This document shows, piece after piece, positions 9,653 through 18,498 of a stretch of 64,000 nucleotides of DNA. The position numbers were made by a program, and so were the translations under genes. Below the pieces are notes generated by a model, which had not been told where the DNA came from, did not search any database, and saw only the letters and a list, made by a program, of their open reading frames with translations. Origin of the DNA: Pseudomonadota bacterium (lineage in GTDB: Bacteria > Pseudomonadota > Gammaproteobacteria > Burkholderiales > Thiobacteraceae); contig JAKANO010000003.1 in assembly GCA_021812385.1 (NCBI GenBank), forward strand, positions 62,001 through 126,000, in the 5' to 3' direction. The first letter of the stretch is position 1. The number at the start of each line of letters is the position of its first letter.

Positions 9653-11095
9653 TTAAAGAGGCTTAAATATTGTTTGTGGCGATTCGGAGTGTAGGCGTCC
9701 ATAGAACTCTATGGCATACCTATCCGTCATGCCGGCGATAAAGTCGCAAATTACACGTTTCTTTTCGACTTCATTTGGCGTGGCATTGTGCCACTCCTTA
9801 AAGTCATCAGGTAAGAGGCTTGCACCTTTGCTATGAAGGGTCTTAAAAAGCTCACTTACTATCTCGTAACCCCGAAATTCGGCTACCTTCATGCGCGGAG
9901 ATGCGATTAATTTCTCGTACGTATAGTGTTTTAATGTTTCTACTTGGGGCAATATCTCTTTAGAAAAGTGTACCTTTGAAAAGGCAGGAGCTACAGGATC
10001 CCATTTACACTCAATCCCTTGAATAAAACCATCCACTAATGTCGTTGTTAATCGGTTTCTATGGTAGCCATTTTTCGAGAACATTTTCGATGTATCAAAT
10101 GCCGTAATGGCCATAATTGCGCCAGCTATCGCAACATGACGAGGTGGTTCTGATCCGGCTATGGCCTTTTCAATCAGGTCATATTCAAAAAATTCCGCAG
10201 GGATAAATAAACTTAATAATGCATAGACTGCTTCAGTTTCTCCGAAGCTCGTTCCAACATTTTGCTCGACTTTCTTCGCGATTCGTTCCATTAAATCACG
10301 ATTACTAGTGTCAGCTAAAATCTCCATTGGTGAAACAAACTCTGCTTTAAGGGCATCTTCTAAATCATAGGTTGAATATGCAATATCATCGGCCAAATCC
10401 ATTATTTGGCATTCAATAGTTTTAAAGGGGCCGTTGTATTTGCTTTTCCCTATGACGCTCTTTTTTAATCGTTCGACCAGATTTTTTTCAGACGCATAAT
10501 AACCCTTGCATATGGAGTCCGGGTGAGTTCTTTCTATGTTTTCTATGGGGATAATATTGTCGTATTTTAGTACCGCAGCAAGCGAGCGGTGCGTGAGATT
10601 TAATCCTAATCTTTCATCGAATGAATGGGGGGCTGAGGAGGGGGTAATTGGCTCGCCTTTTTTTTCCAGTTTGGAAAGAATTCTTAATGTCTGAGCATTA
10701 CCTTCAAATCCTCCTGCATCTTTCATGCAGTGGTCAAGAGCAAGCTCTCCGTTATGCCCAAATGGCGGATGGCCAAGATCGTGAGCTAGAGCGGCGAATT
10801 CGACTAAATCTAAATCGATTTTGTCTTTTTTAGTCTTGCCTGGATATGTGGTGCCATTGATGCGTATTGCAATGGATTTGGCAATCTGGGCGACTTCAAT
10901 GGAGTGCGTAAGGCGATTCCTGAAAAAATCAGATTCAATTCCCGGGAAAAGCTGCGTCTTGCCTTGAAGGCGTCGAAATGCCGGGGAATGGACTAAGCGA
11001 GCATAATCCCGCCTACACTCAGATCGAAGAGAAACTGAAGCTGCTGTGCTCTTTAAAGGGTGCTCTCTTTTGAAATCACTTTTGGAATAAAGCAA
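9653..11095 (-). CDS. dgt: dGTPase-like deoxynucleoside triphosphate triphosphohydrolase
   Basis: This protein of up to 480 residues belongs to the HD-superfamily dGTPase group. It has RLTHSIEVAQIAKSIA (H64), the HD motif ALAHDLGHPPFGHNGE (H105/D106) and a later MDLADDIAYSTYDLEDAL aspartate motif. Its expected reaction is dNTP to deoxynucleoside plus triphosphate. The only possible start near the conserved N-terminus is TTG at 11095, immediately after an in-frame TAA and without a good Shine-Dalgarno site. Translation may be coupled to the 58-codon gene just upstream. Its base composition is visibly more AT-rich than the flanking chromosome, in keeping with transfer. Some dGTPases deplete dNTPs as phage defence; a housekeeping-type role is also possible. 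Confidence 0.88.
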   Translation of the reverse strand: MLYSKSDFKREHPLKSTAASVSLRSECRRDYARLVHSPAFRRLQGKTQLFPGIESDFFRNRLTHSIEVAQIAKSIAIRINGTTYPGKTKKDKIDLDLVEFAALAHDLGHPPFGHNGELALDHCMKDAGGFEGNAQTLRILSKLEKKGEPITPSSAPHSFDERLGLNLTHRSLAAVLKYDNIIPIENIERTHPDSICKGYYASEKNLVERLKKSVIGKSKYNGPFKTIECQIMDLADDIAYSTYDLEDALKAEFVSPMEILADTSNRDLMERIAKKVEQNVGTSFGETEAVYALLSLFIPAEFFEYDLIEKAIAGSEPPRHVAIAGAIMAITAFDTSKMFSKNGYHRNRLTTTLVDGFIQGIECKWDPVAPAFSKVHFSKEILPQVETLKHYTYEKLIASPRMKVAEFRGYEIVSELFKTLHSKGASLLPDDFKEWHNATPNEVEKKRVICDFIAGMTDRYAIEFYGRLHSESPQTIFKPL

Positions 11096-11109
11096 TTAAA
11101 TGGCCGGTG

Positions 11110-11286
11110 CTATGCAGCTATTGCAGATTTAGATTGTTTGCTAGAGCTTGTTGCTTTATTCGGTTTCTTACTTGTGCCAAGGGAAACTGCATACATCGCT
11201 TTTTCTAGCCTCTTAGTTTTCGTAGCAATAGAGGCATTTGCTTCCTGAAACACTTTTAGAAGGGCGGATTGATTTTTCGTAGACAT
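11110..11286 (-). CDS. 58-residue lysine-rich protein of unknown function
   Basis: The ATG at 11286 has an excellent Shine-Dalgarno site (AGGAGGA, about 6 bases upstream). The 58-residue product begins MSTKNQSALLKVF and is rich in Lys, Ser and Ala. A helical first half is followed by a basic low-complexity tail, with no cysteines and no membrane segment. The stop lies 14 bases before the TTG start of the dGTPase gene, so both are probably one transcript. I do not recognise the family. A small partner or regulator of the dGTPase is possible but is inference. Confidence 0.7.
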   Translation of the reverse strand: MSTKNQSALLKVFQEANASIATKTKRLEKAMYAVSLGTSKKPNKATSSSKQSKSAIAA

Positions 11287-11488
11287 CAGATTCCTCCTAG
11301 AAAATTAACCGCAGTAATGTTGCGGGGGTAGAAAATCATTAACGGCAAAACTTGCTAGGAACTTTACATTCAACTAAGTTGCTATCCTATTTGAGAATAG
11401 ACAGTACTGCAAGCACCTTAAAGACATGCATTAATAATAATATTTAATAGGCTGACTGAATTCAGTTATTCTCGGATAAGCTTTTTTC
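11287..11488. other. AT-rich spacer of the island
   Basis: This stretch between the 58-codon gene and the recombinase remnant must contain the minus-strand promoter for the small gene/dGTPase pair. A short palindrome CTATTCTCAAATAG at about 11388-11401 could be an operator. I could not place a convincing -35/-10 pair, and no supported open reading frame is present. Confidence 0.4.
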
Positions 11489-11937
11489 TTGCACAAATCC
11501 ACAGGAAGGCCCCGCCGCGGGCGCCCTACGCCCAAGAGCTGCGGGATTCATCCAGACCAAGCCAAAGCGCGTAGGGCGATTCATGTGCCCCTCAATTCAA
11601 TCTCCTTAGAAATTCTGCACAGACAGGCCGGAAGTCATCCCTCGCGCGTTTTTACCTACCGTGGAAAGCCTCTTAGTTGGGCAAATACTCGCGCATGGGC
11701 GGCAGGCGCTAAAGAGAGCAGGGATTGAGGATTTCCGGTGGCACGATTTACGGCATACATGGGGCCAGTTGGTTGGCACAGCAGGGCACCCCGTTAAACG
11801 TACTGCAGGAGCTTGGTGGATGGGAAACCGAAGCGATGGTTCGACGCTACGCGCATCTCGCGCCGCAGCAGCTAAATGATCACTCCGAGAAAATTGCCGG
11901 GATGCTTGGAGACACAACTGCGCCACACCGGAAATAA
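11489..11937 (+). pseudogene. Tyrosine recombinase (phage-type integrase), C-terminal remnant with two frameshifts
   Basis: Three consecutive frames encode one integrase C-terminus. The order is ARRAIHVPLNSISLEIL (frame from 11489), then [13 protein letters not shown] (frame of 11661), then [18 protein letters not shown] and [12 protein letters not shown] (frame of 11725). The R-H-x-x-R...Y catalytic layout is visible (HDLRHTW and RRYAHL). Each frame change fits one extra G, near 11706 and near 11757. The N-terminal half, including the arm-binding domain, is missing. It lies against the 3' end of tRNA-Lys, the usual place for the integrase of a tRNA-targeted element. Confidence 0.88.
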
Positions 11938-11938
11938 A

Positions 11939-11966
11939 AAAGGGCTAGCTCGTAAGCTAACCCTTT
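11939..11966 (-). terminator. Terminator of tRNA-Lys (island side)
   Basis: A 12-bp stem with one mismatch (AAAGGGTTAGCT on the minus strand, loop TACG) is followed on the minus strand by a run of T residues. It lies 8 bases past the tRNA 3' end and also after the recombinase remnant on the plus strand, so it can act in both directions. Confidence 0.8.
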
Positions 11967-11973
11967 GTATTTT

Positions 11974-12049
11974 TGGTAGGCCGTGCGGGATTCGAACCTG
12001 CGACCAACGGATTAAAAGTCCGCTGCTCTACCAGCTGAGCTAACGACCC
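11974..12049 (-). tRNA. tRNA-Lys (anticodon UUU)
   Basis: This complete 76-nt cloverleaf reads on the minus strand from GGGTCGT to ACGGCCTACCA, with encoded CCA. The acceptor stem pairs over 7 bp with two G-U pairs. The D-arm contains AGCTCAGCTGGTAGAGC, the anticodon loop CTTTTAA gives UUU, and the T loop is GGTTCGAATCC. Its 3' portion is the attachment site used by the neighbouring island. Confidence 0.96.
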
Positions 12050-12096
12050 AAAACGAAGGCGCGATTATGCGTGAGCTATGCTTCCTTGTCAATAAA

Positions 12097-12119
12097 AAGC
12101 CCCGCTAAATGCGGGGCTT
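12097..12119 (-). terminator. Terminator of the YeeE/YedE gene
   Basis: A perfect 9-bp GC-rich stem (AAGCCCCGC / GCGGGGCTT, loop TAAAT) is followed on the minus strand by five T residues, about 30 bases beyond the stop of the transporter gene. Confidence 0.88.
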
Positions 12120-12149
12120 GAGGCTTTAAAATACTGGAATTAGTGTGTC

Positions 12150-13406
12150 TTATACGGCGTCCAGTTTGCGCATGCCGGCGGGGAGCAGTTTAAGGTCGAC
12201 CAGCGCGGTGACGAATGATTTGAAGAAGGTCGCATCGGCTTCGTACACCATTTTGTAGTATTGAATTTTCATCGTGAGCGCGCTGCCCAACACAATGCTG
12301 ATCAGGGTGATGAACGAGCCGACCGCGAGGGTGGATACGCCGGTAATCCCCTGGCCGATGGTGCAACCCATGCCGAGTACGCCGCCGAAGCCCATGAGGA
12401 TGGCGCCGATGAAGTGGTTTAAAAAGTCTTTACCCGAAGCGAACCATTCGAAGCGGAAGCTGCGCGAAATCAGTGACCAGAGTAGCGAGCCGAGAATGAC
12501 GCCGCCAACGGCCATCACACCGAAGGAAAGTCCCGCGATTTTCATGCCAGAGGCGAGATAGCCCAAGGTCTGCCCCATGGGGTTGATAAAGGTGAAGGAC
12601 TGCGGCGCAACGGAAGTGGCGGCCGGCTTCACAGCATCGGCCGGCGCATAGAAGTCCCATTGCCCGATGTATTTTAGAATGCCCATATGATCGCCATCGA
12701 CAGTGACCGAGACGTTGCTGGTGATGTACCAAGCCGCCAACACGGCTAAGCCCACCGCCAGGCCACCGAGAATATTGTCGAAGCTGCGGAAATCGGACGA
12801 CTTGAAGGCGAAGATGATCAAGGCTGCAGCCAACACGCCGCCGATGATCAGGCGCGCCATTACGGCATTATTGCCGGCCACGATGGAGCCGATGTCCTGG
12901 TTGCTGGGGAGGGTCACGGCCAAGGGGCGAATCCAGTCATAGAACAATACGGTGAATAATGTTTTGTCGGAGCCGGGGAAGGGGTTGATCATGAAATAGG
13001 CGATGGTCGCAATAATCGCCAGCACCATAATGGATTTGATATTGCCGCCGCCAACCCGGATCAAGGCTTTGTTGCCGCAACCGGAAGCCAGCGTCATGCC
13101 GATGCCGAACAGCAAGCCGCCCAGTAAATTTTCCGCCCAAACCAGCTGGTTGGCACGATAGGGCGGGAAGGAGGCGCTGATATTCACCATGCCCATTTTC
13201 TCCAGAACGACGACGCCCAGCATGGCCACGGCAATGGCAAATAGCCAAGCGCGCAGGCGACCGGTGTCGCCCATGTTGACCCAGTCGGAAACCGCGCCCA
13301 TGGTGCAGAAATTGGTTTTATTCACGACCATGCCCAAGACCAGGGCGATGGCGAACGTCGACCATAGGAAAAAAGATTGCGCGCTAGCAAAACTCTGGAA
13401 AATCAT
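12150..13406 (-). CDS. YeeE/YedE family sulfur-compound transporter (TsuA-like)
   Basis: This 418-residue inner-membrane protein has about ten or more hydrophobic segments. It contains the two-fold repeated YeeE/YedE signatures with cysteines, LASGCGNKALIRVGG near residue 110 and GMGCTIGQGITGVS near 350. Characterised relatives import thiosulfate, and the conserved cysteines pass the anion along the pore. No TusA-like partner is adjacent. It is divergent from the TM2 gene across a 263-bp region. Sulfur uptake fits the BigR/SqrR-like regulator and the rhodanese found elsewhere in the window, but a direct link is not shown. Confidence 0.88.
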   Translation of the reverse strand: MIFQSFASAQSFFLWSTFAIALVLGMVVNKTNFCTMGAVSDWVNMGDTGRLRAWLFAIAVAMLGVVVLEKMGMVNISASFPPYRANQLVWAENLLGGLLFGIGMTLASGCGNKALIRVGGGNIKSIMVLAIIATIAYFMINPFPGSDKTLFTVLFYDWIRPLAVTLPSNQDIGSIVAGNNAVMARLIIGGVLAAALIIFAFKSSDFRSFDNILGGLAVGLAVLAAWYITSNVSVTVDGDHMGILKYIGQWDFYAPADAVKPAATSVAPQSFTFINPMGQTLGYLASGMKIAGLSFGVMAVGGVILGSLLWSLISRSFRFEWFASGKDFLNHFIGAILMGFGGVLGMGCTIGQGITGVSTLAVGSFITLISIVLGSALTMKIQYYKMVYEADATFFKSFVTALVDLKLLPAGMRKLDAV

Positions 13407-13669
13407 GGTTGGAACCTCTCTGTTGGCCGCGCTTTACGCGAAGCGCGAATGGGTGCTGAAGGTAAGATGTTAACTAGTGAATTCTAATGATTTTCAGCCA
13501 AATGGCAACCAATAAAAGCGCTGGAAATTTCAATGTAATTCGATACTTGGTAGGTTCATACTAGGGTGCGGTAATTTTTGATGTCTTTGGAATAAAAGTC
13601 GGTTATATTTATTCTGCTGTTTATAGTCAGAAATAAAATCAACGTCACACTTTAATGGGGGAAATCAAC

Positions 13670-13882
13670 ATGAGTGAAAAAAGAATATTGCCGGCGTTTC
13701 TGCTGTGTTTTTTTCTGGGCTGCTTCGGCGCGCACCGGTTTTATGTGGGCAAAGTCGGCACGGGGATTTTGCAGCTGGTTACGCTGGGCGGTCTCGGTAT
13801 TTGGGCTTTGATCGATTTTATTATGATTATTATTGGTTCTTTTACCGATAAGGACGGCAATAAGCTGACGCAGTGGACTTGA
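13670..13882 (+). CDS. TM2 domain membrane protein
   Basis: This 70-residue protein consists almost entirely of a TM2 domain. Two hydrophobic hairpin helices are linked by the motif GCFGAHRFYVGK, followed by ALIDFIMI. The ATG at 13670 is preferred because GGGGGA lies 9 bases upstream; the earlier in-frame ATG at 13655 would sit inside that site. Its function is unknown in bacteria. A strong terminator follows at once. Confidence 0.85.
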   Translation: MSEKRILPAFLLCFFLGCFGAHRFYVGKVGTGILQLVTLGGLGIWALIDFIMIIIGSFTDKDGNKLTQWT

Positions 13883-13903
13883 GCGCAGCCGAAGCCTTGC
13901 TGC

Positions 13904-13931
13904 AAAAAAGGGCCGGATGCGGCCCTTTTTT
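13904..13931 (+). terminator. Bidirectional terminator between TM2 gene and queC
   Basis: The stem AAAAAGGGCC / GGCCCTTTTT (loop GGATGC) carries a T-run on both strands. It separates the convergent TM2 and queC genes. Confidence 0.9.
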
Positions 13932-13936
13932 ATTGC

Positions 13937-14617
13937 TCAGCAATAGCGGGTTGGGTCGGGAATGCCGGCGGCGGCAAAGCCTTGTTGGCGTAAGCGGCAA
14001 GAATCGCATTGGCCGCAGGCGCGGCCTAACGCATCGGCTTGGTAGCAGGATACCGTCAAGCCATAATCCACGCCCAATGCATGCCCTTGTTGGATGATTT
14101 GCGCTTTGCTTAAGTTGATCAGCGGTGCGTGAATGTGACAACGCGCACCCTCCACCGCCGCTTTGGTCGCGAGGTTGGCGAGTTTTTCGAAGGCCTCGAT
14201 AAACGCCGGGCGGCAATCCGGGTAACCGGAATAATCGACGGCATTGGCGCCGATAAAAATATCGTGGGCATTCAACGCTTCGCTCCAGGCCAGCGCGAGC
14301 GATAGCATGATGGTGTTGCGTGCGGGCACATAAGTGATGGGGATGCCTGCGCTGGGTGTGGTGGGCACGGCGATGTTCGAATCGGTGAGCGCGGAGCCGC
14401 CGAAGGCGGTGAGATCGAGTTTCAATGTGCGGTGCGCCGCCGCTCCCAGCGATTGCGCAACTTTCGCCGCAGCATCGAGTTCGGCGCGATGGCGTTGGCC
14501 GTAATCCAGACTTAAGCAGTAGCAGGCGTAGCCATCGCGGCGCGCCATGGCGAGCGTGGTGGCGGAATCCAGGCCGCCGGATAACAGGATGACGGCGGCC
14601 TTATCGGGCACGCTCAT
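13937..14617 (-). CDS. queC: 7-cyano-7-deazaguanine synthase QueC
   Basis: QueC converts 7-carboxy-7-deazaguanine to preQ0 with ATP and ammonia in queuosine synthesis. It has an N-terminal PP-loop [13 protein letters not shown], the family motif [13 protein letters not shown] and a C-terminal zinc site around [17 protein letters not shown]. The ATG at 14617 gives [11 protein letters not shown] and 226 residues. The frame is open further upstream but that sequence overlaps queE. The 17-bp overlap with the queE end implies coupling. Confidence 0.94.
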   Translation of the reverse strand: MSVPDKAAVILLSGGLDSATTLAMARRDGYACYCLSLDYGQRHRAELDAAAKVAQSLGAAAHRTLKLDLTAFGGSALTDSNIAVPTTPSAGIPITYVPARNTIMLSLALAWSEALNAHDIFIGANAVDYSGYPDCRPAFIEAFEKLANLATKAAVEGARCHIHAPLINLSKAQIIQQGHALGVDYGLTVSCYQADALGRACGQCDSCRLRQQGFAAAGIPDPTRYC

Positions 14618-15245
14618 TGCCCCAAAGATATTTATGCAGCTGCACTTGCAGGCGCACCGGCAAGCGATCGCGCAAGACCCACTCGGCAAGCTGTGCCGGC
14701 TCGACGCTGCCGTGCACGGGTGAAAACAGCACCGGGCAGGCTTGCGCCAGGTGGTGTTCGCGCAGGATGTCCTTGGCCCATTGATAGTCGGCTTCGTCGC
14801 ACAACACGAATTTGACTTCGTCGCTCGCTCGGAGCGCGCTTAAATTGTCCCAGCGGTTTTTTTCCACTTCGCCGGAGCCGGGCGTTTTGATGTCGATGAT
14901 GCGCGCAACGCGCGGATCGACGGCGTCAATCGGCAGCGCACCGCTGGTTTCCAGCGACACGGAATAGCCGGCATCGCACAGGGCGGTGAGCAGCGCCAAG
15001 CAATTTTTCTGCGCCAAAGGTTCGCCGCCCGTGACGCAAACAGTGGGGGTGTTAAAGCTGGCGACGCGTTCGAGAATGCTGGCGATACTCATGCTCTCGC
15101 CGCCGGTGAACGCGTAACTGGTATCGCAATAGCCGCAGCGCAACGGGCAACCGGTGAGCCGGATGAACACCGTGGGCAAGCCGACGCGCGAGGATTCGCC
15201 TTGCAGCGAGTGGAAAATTTCGGTAATGCGCAGTGTTGTTTGCAA
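14601..15245 (-). CDS. queE: 7-carboxy-7-deazaguanine synthase QueE
   Basis: QueE is a radical SAM enzyme that ring-contracts 6-carboxytetrahydropterin to CDG in preQ0 synthesis. The cluster motif [14 protein letters not shown] gives CxxxCxxC, and [18 protein letters not shown] is the typical N-terminus. No ATG is available near that N-terminus. The best start is TTG at 15245, 8 bases after the stop of the CNP1-like gene, giving 214 residues. The open frame continues to 15521 but with no family similarity. QueD is not in the window. Confidence 0.9.
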   Translation of the reverse strand: MQTTLRITEIFHSLQGESSRVGLPTVFIRLTGCPLRCGYCDTSYAFTGGESMSIASILERVASFNTPTVCVTGGEPLAQKNCLALLTALCDAGYSVSLETSGALPIDAVDPRVARIIDIKTPGSGEVEKNRWDNLSALRASDEVKFVLCDEADYQWAKDILREHHLAQACPVLFSPVHGSVEPAQLAEWVLRDRLPVRLQVQLHKYLWGNERAR

Positions 15246-15252
15246 CGTGTGA

Positions 15253-15783
15253 TCAGCGTTGGGCGCGCGGGTTAATGCCGTTCTGCAAAGCGGATATCGC
15301 TTCGTCCGGGTCGCGTACGATGATGGACAGGGGGCAGAAAAAATCGCTGGATAACATATATTGCTGCGGGTCTCGGGTCGCGGAAATATCGCCCCACTTG
15401 GCGTATCGGTTGCGTGACCAAGTGCCGTCTTTACGCCCAAAGGCATACAATTTTTTTTCGTTGGTTGCGCAGCGTATGCCTTCGTAGCTGACATTGAGGA
15501 CGCCGCTAGGAGAGCGCGCAATCAGGGTATAGCGGACGACATCATCGGCGCCGACGCTAATCGATTTTGGGTCGACAAAAAATTGCGTGCGGATGGCGGG
15601 CGAAACCTCGAAGTGCAAGGCTTTTGCCATGTCTGGATAGGCCGGTAATTGTGCTTGCAACTCTTCCCAGGGTTTTTGTTCTTCATCGAAATCAGATTCG
15701 GAAAACCCCCAGCTTTCGGCGTAGACCGGCCTGCAGATCAGCTGCAACAGCATGAACGAAATGAGCAGAAGGCGCAGTGGCAT
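15253..15783 (-). CDS. CNP1-like secreted protein
   Basis: This 176-residue protein has a cleavable signal peptide (hydrophobic to about residue 20, PVYAES) and the conserved core FFVDPKSISVGADDVVRYT with RCATNEKKLYAFG. Both are typical of the CNP1-like family (cryptic neisserial protein 1). The function is unknown. Its stop lies 7 bases before the TTG start of queE, so it may be co-transcribed with queE/queC, although the association looks positional rather than functional. Confidence 0.75.
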   Translation of the reverse strand: MPLRLLLISFMLLQLICRPVYAESWGFSESDFDEEQKPWEELQAQLPAYPDMAKALHFEVSPAIRTQFFVDPKSISVGADDVVRYTLIARSPSGVLNVSYEGIRCATNEKKLYAFGRKDGTWSRNRYAKWGDISATRDPQQYMLSSDFFCPLSIIVRDPDEAISALQNGINPRAQR

Positions 15784-15885
15784 GGCGATTTAGAAAGTCT
15801 TGAATGAGGCCGGCGCACCGAGCAAAGAAAATTCCATGGCAGCATGGTTCTTCAATGATGGGTGCGCTGGCTGTATTTGCGCCGT

Positions 15886-17289
15886 TTAGCGGTGCTGGAT
15901 AATTTGCAGACCCTTGAGCAGATTTAAGGCCTGCGTTACTTGGTAGTCTTGCTTAATTGCCGTTTCAGGATCAAGGGTGCCGGCCTTGCCCGGTTTGACA
16001 TCCGTCGCTTTTTTGGGCGCCTGCAACTTGACTGCGGAGTCATTGGGTTTGGTGATGCTGTCTTTGTCGTTGATCAAGTGCCCCTCCAAATCCGCTTCGC
16101 GGATCGAAAGCGGTTGTTTTTCCGCTTGGTTGACGGTTGCTTCTTCCACGGCGATATCCGGGGTGATGCCCTTGGCTTGGATCGAATTGCCGCTTGGGGT
16201 GTAATAGCGCGCGGTGGTGAGCTTGATCGCGGTGCCATTGCCCAGGGGCAGGATGGATTGCACCGATCCTTTGCCGAAGGTTTGCGTGCCCATGATGATG
16301 GAGCGTTTATGATCTTTCAGCGCGCCGGCGACAATCTCCGAAGCGGAAGCCGAGCCGCCATTCACCAGAACGATCATCGGCACGGTTTTGGTCCACGCCG
16401 GAAGGTCTTTCAGATAATCGCTCTGCGACCCGCGCACATAATATTCTTTGTTGGCGGTGAGGCGCATTTTGGCGTCGTCGGTACGGCCTTCGGTGTAAAC
16501 CACCAGCGCATCTTTCGGCAGAAAGGCGGCGGATACCGCGACTGCGCCGTTCAATAGGCCGCCCGGGTCGTTGCGCAAATCCAGCACCAAGCCTTGCAGC
16601 GGGCCTTTGTTTTGCTTGGATAGGCCTTCGAGGGCTTTCACCAAATCCTCGCCCGTGTGCTCTTGAAACTGCGTGATGCGGACATAGCCATAGTTGGGAT
16701 CGAGCATGCGCGATTTCACACTCTTGATTTGAATCACGGCGCGCGTCAGCGTGATCACCAGCGGTTTAGGCTCGCCCTTGCGCAGCAGGGTCAGCGTGAT
16801 TTTAGAGTTGGGTTTGCCGCGCATGCGTTTCACGGCGTCATTCAAGGTCAGGCCCTTGACCGGGGTGTCGTCGAGCTTGATGATCAGGTCGCCGCTCTTG
16901 ACCCCGGCGATATACGCCGGCGTATCTTCGATCGGGGAAACGACTTTAACAAAACCGTCTTCCATGCCGACTTCGATGCCCAGCCCGCCGAATTCGCCTT
17001 GCGTCGATACCTGCAAGTCCTTGAAGGCGTCTTGATCGAGGTATGCTGAATGCGGATCCAGGCCCGACAGCATGCCGTTGATGGCGTGGTTAATGAGCTT
17101 TTTATCTTCAATCGGCTCGACATAATCGCTTTTGATTTTGCCGAATACTTCGGTGAATTCGCGCAGCTCGTCGACCGGTAACGGGGCGTCGGCATCCTTA
17201 TTGGCCACCGCAGAAAAATTTAAACTGACCGCTATACCAAAGATGGCGCCTAAGGCTATTAGGCTGAAATTACGCAATTTGCCGCGCAT
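15886..17289 (-). CDS. ctpA: Carboxy-terminal processing protease (S41)
   Basis: This 467-residue periplasmic protease is anchored by an N-terminal signal segment (about 8-28). The PDZ domain at about 85-170 contains GLGIEVG and the GVKSGDLIIKLDDTPV strand. The catalytic S41 core follows, with NGGSASASEIVAGALKDH (nucleophile serine) and TFGKGSVQ (general base lysine). The C-terminus carries a lysine-rich low-complexity tail. It trims or degrades periplasmic proteins, often murein hydrolase factors. It follows an EnvC-like gene and gpmI in the same direction, as in many betaproteobacteria. Confidence 0.92.
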   Translation of the reverse strand: MRGKLRNFSLIALGAIFGIAVSLNFSAVANKDADAPLPVDELREFTEVFGKIKSDYVEPIEDKKLINHAINGMLSGLDPHSAYLDQDAFKDLQVSTQGEFGGLGIEVGMEDGFVKVVSPIEDTPAYIAGVKSGDLIIKLDDTPVKGLTLNDAVKRMRGKPNSKITLTLLRKGEPKPLVITLTRAVIQIKSVKSRMLDPNYGYVRITQFQEHTGEDLVKALEGLSKQNKGPLQGLVLDLRNDPGGLLNGAVAVSAAFLPKDALVVYTEGRTDDAKMRLTANKEYYVRGSQSDYLKDLPAWTKTVPMIVLVNGGSASASEIVAGALKDHKRSIIMGTQTFGKGSVQSILPLGNGTAIKLTTARYYTPSGNSIQAKGITPDIAVEEATVNQAEKQPLSIREADLEGHLINDKDSITKPNDSAVKLQAPKKATDVKPGKAGTLDPETAIKQDYQVTQALNLLKGLQIIQHR

Positions 17290-17319
17290 GGTTTAAAAGC
17301 TCCAATAAAAGTAAAAGTG

Positions 17320-18498
17320 TTAGCGCTTGCTGATCCATTGTAAGGGATCGATTGCACGACTTTGGTAGCGCACTTCAAAGTATAAACCGGATTCAGCATT
17401 CCCGCCGCTGTTGCCGACATTGGCGATAATGTCGCCTGCCGCCACGGTTTCGCCTTCCCGCTTGAGCAAAGTCTCATTATTGCCGTACAGGCTCATATAG
17501 CCGTCGCCATGATCAATAATGATCAGATTACCGAAACCCCTCAACCAATCGGCAAATACCACTTGCCCCGGGCCGAGCGCCTTCACTGGGCTACCGGCGC
17601 TGGCGCGGATAAACAAACCCTTCCAACTGGTACCGGTATCACTACGACGACTGCCAAAGCGGTTGCTTAGTTCCCCGGCCACCGGGAGTTTCAGGCTGCC
17701 TTTTAGTTTGGTGAAGTCGGCGCTGGCGGCACTGGGACGCTCGCCGGGCTTGCGCTTGCGGGCTTTACTGGGTGCGACCGCGCGCGCCAGGCGTTCTACC
17801 AGGCGCGTTAAACGTTGTTCATCCCGCTCTAATTGTTTTACTTGTTTGCGCCGTGCGCCGATTTGCTGGTCGAGTTTAGACAGGGTGTGCTTGCGCTTGT
17901 TCGCTTCTTGTTGCAAGGCGCGCTTTTGCGACAACTGCTGGGCTTCGATTTGCAGCAATTCAGCATGCTTTTCTTTCACCACGCCTTCAGCCGCTTCAGC
18001 TTGCTTGAGGTCCTGGCGCAGGCTGGCAATCAGCGTCGCGCGGGAGCGCGAGAGATAACCGTAATATTCGACCTGGCGCGCAATTTCATTGGGGTTTTGC
18101 AAATTCAACACCAGGCGCATCGTGTCTTGGCTGCCGTTGATGTACTGTTGATACAGCAGTTTTGACAACAAGGCTTGCTGCGCTTGGATGCGCGCGCGCA
18201 TCTGCCTGGATTGCTGTTGCGCCTGGTTCAGCGAGGTGTTGGCTGCTTGGCGATTTTGCGATAGCTCATGCAATCCGCGATTGATCTCGCTGATGGCCTG
18301 CTCCGATTCTTTCAAACCGTCCAGCACGTCGGCCTTGTCTTCTTCGGCGCTGTCGATTTCGTGTTTGAGTTTATCGATGCGCGCGCGTATTTCGCTGAGA
18401 TCTTTTTGCGGTGGTTTTTTTGGGGCGGCCTGTGTCGGGGCGCACAACAAAAAAATCGCGGCGGCGCAGGCAAGAAAGCGAAGGGCGCTGCGGCTCAC
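17320..18498 (-). CDS. envC: EnvC-like murein hydrolase activator (coiled coil + LytM)
   Basis: This 392-residue secreted protein has a signal peptide ending TQAAP. A long coiled coil spans about residues 30-245 (repeated KLKHEIDSAEEDK-type heptads). A C-terminal LytM/M23 domain begins with LPVAGELSNRFG and ends with GNSGGNAESGLYFEVRYQ. The LytM zinc ligands appear degenerate (GLYFEVR in place of HLHFE), as in EnvC, which activates amidases instead of cutting murein. The GTG start at 18498 overlaps the gpmI stop (GTGA). It is the likely partner of the FtsEX encoded at 1916-3477. Confidence 0.9.
   Translation of the reverse strand: MSRSALRFLACAAAIFLLCAPTQAAPKKPPQKDLSEIRARIDKLKHEIDSAEEDKADVLDGLKESEQAISEINRGLHELSQNRQAANTSLNQAQQQSRQMRARIQAQQALLSKLLYQQYINGSQDTMRLVLNLQNPNEIARQVEYYGYLSRSRATLIASLRQDLKQAEAAEGVVKEKHAELLQIEAQQLSQKRALQQEANKRKHTLSKLDQQIGARRKQVKQLERDEQRLTRLVERLARAVAPSKARKRKPGERPSAASADFTKLKGSLKLPVAGELSNRFGSRRSDTGTSWKGLFIRASAGSPVKALGPGQVVFADWLRGFGNLIIIDHGDGYMSLYGNNETLLKREGETVAAGDIIANVGNSGGNAESGLYFEVRYQSRAIDPLQWISKR

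Larger units (their letters stand above)
9444..11973. mobile_element. Remnant integrative island at tRNA-Lys
   Basis: The element is bounded by the 45-bp tRNA-Lys repeat (9444-9488 and 11974-12018). It contains a dGTPase-like gene, a 58-codon gene and a decayed tyrosine recombinase, about 2.5 kb in total and AT-richer than its surroundings. With the recombinase broken it is probably fixed in place. No transfer, replication or phage structural genes are present. Confidence 0.82.
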
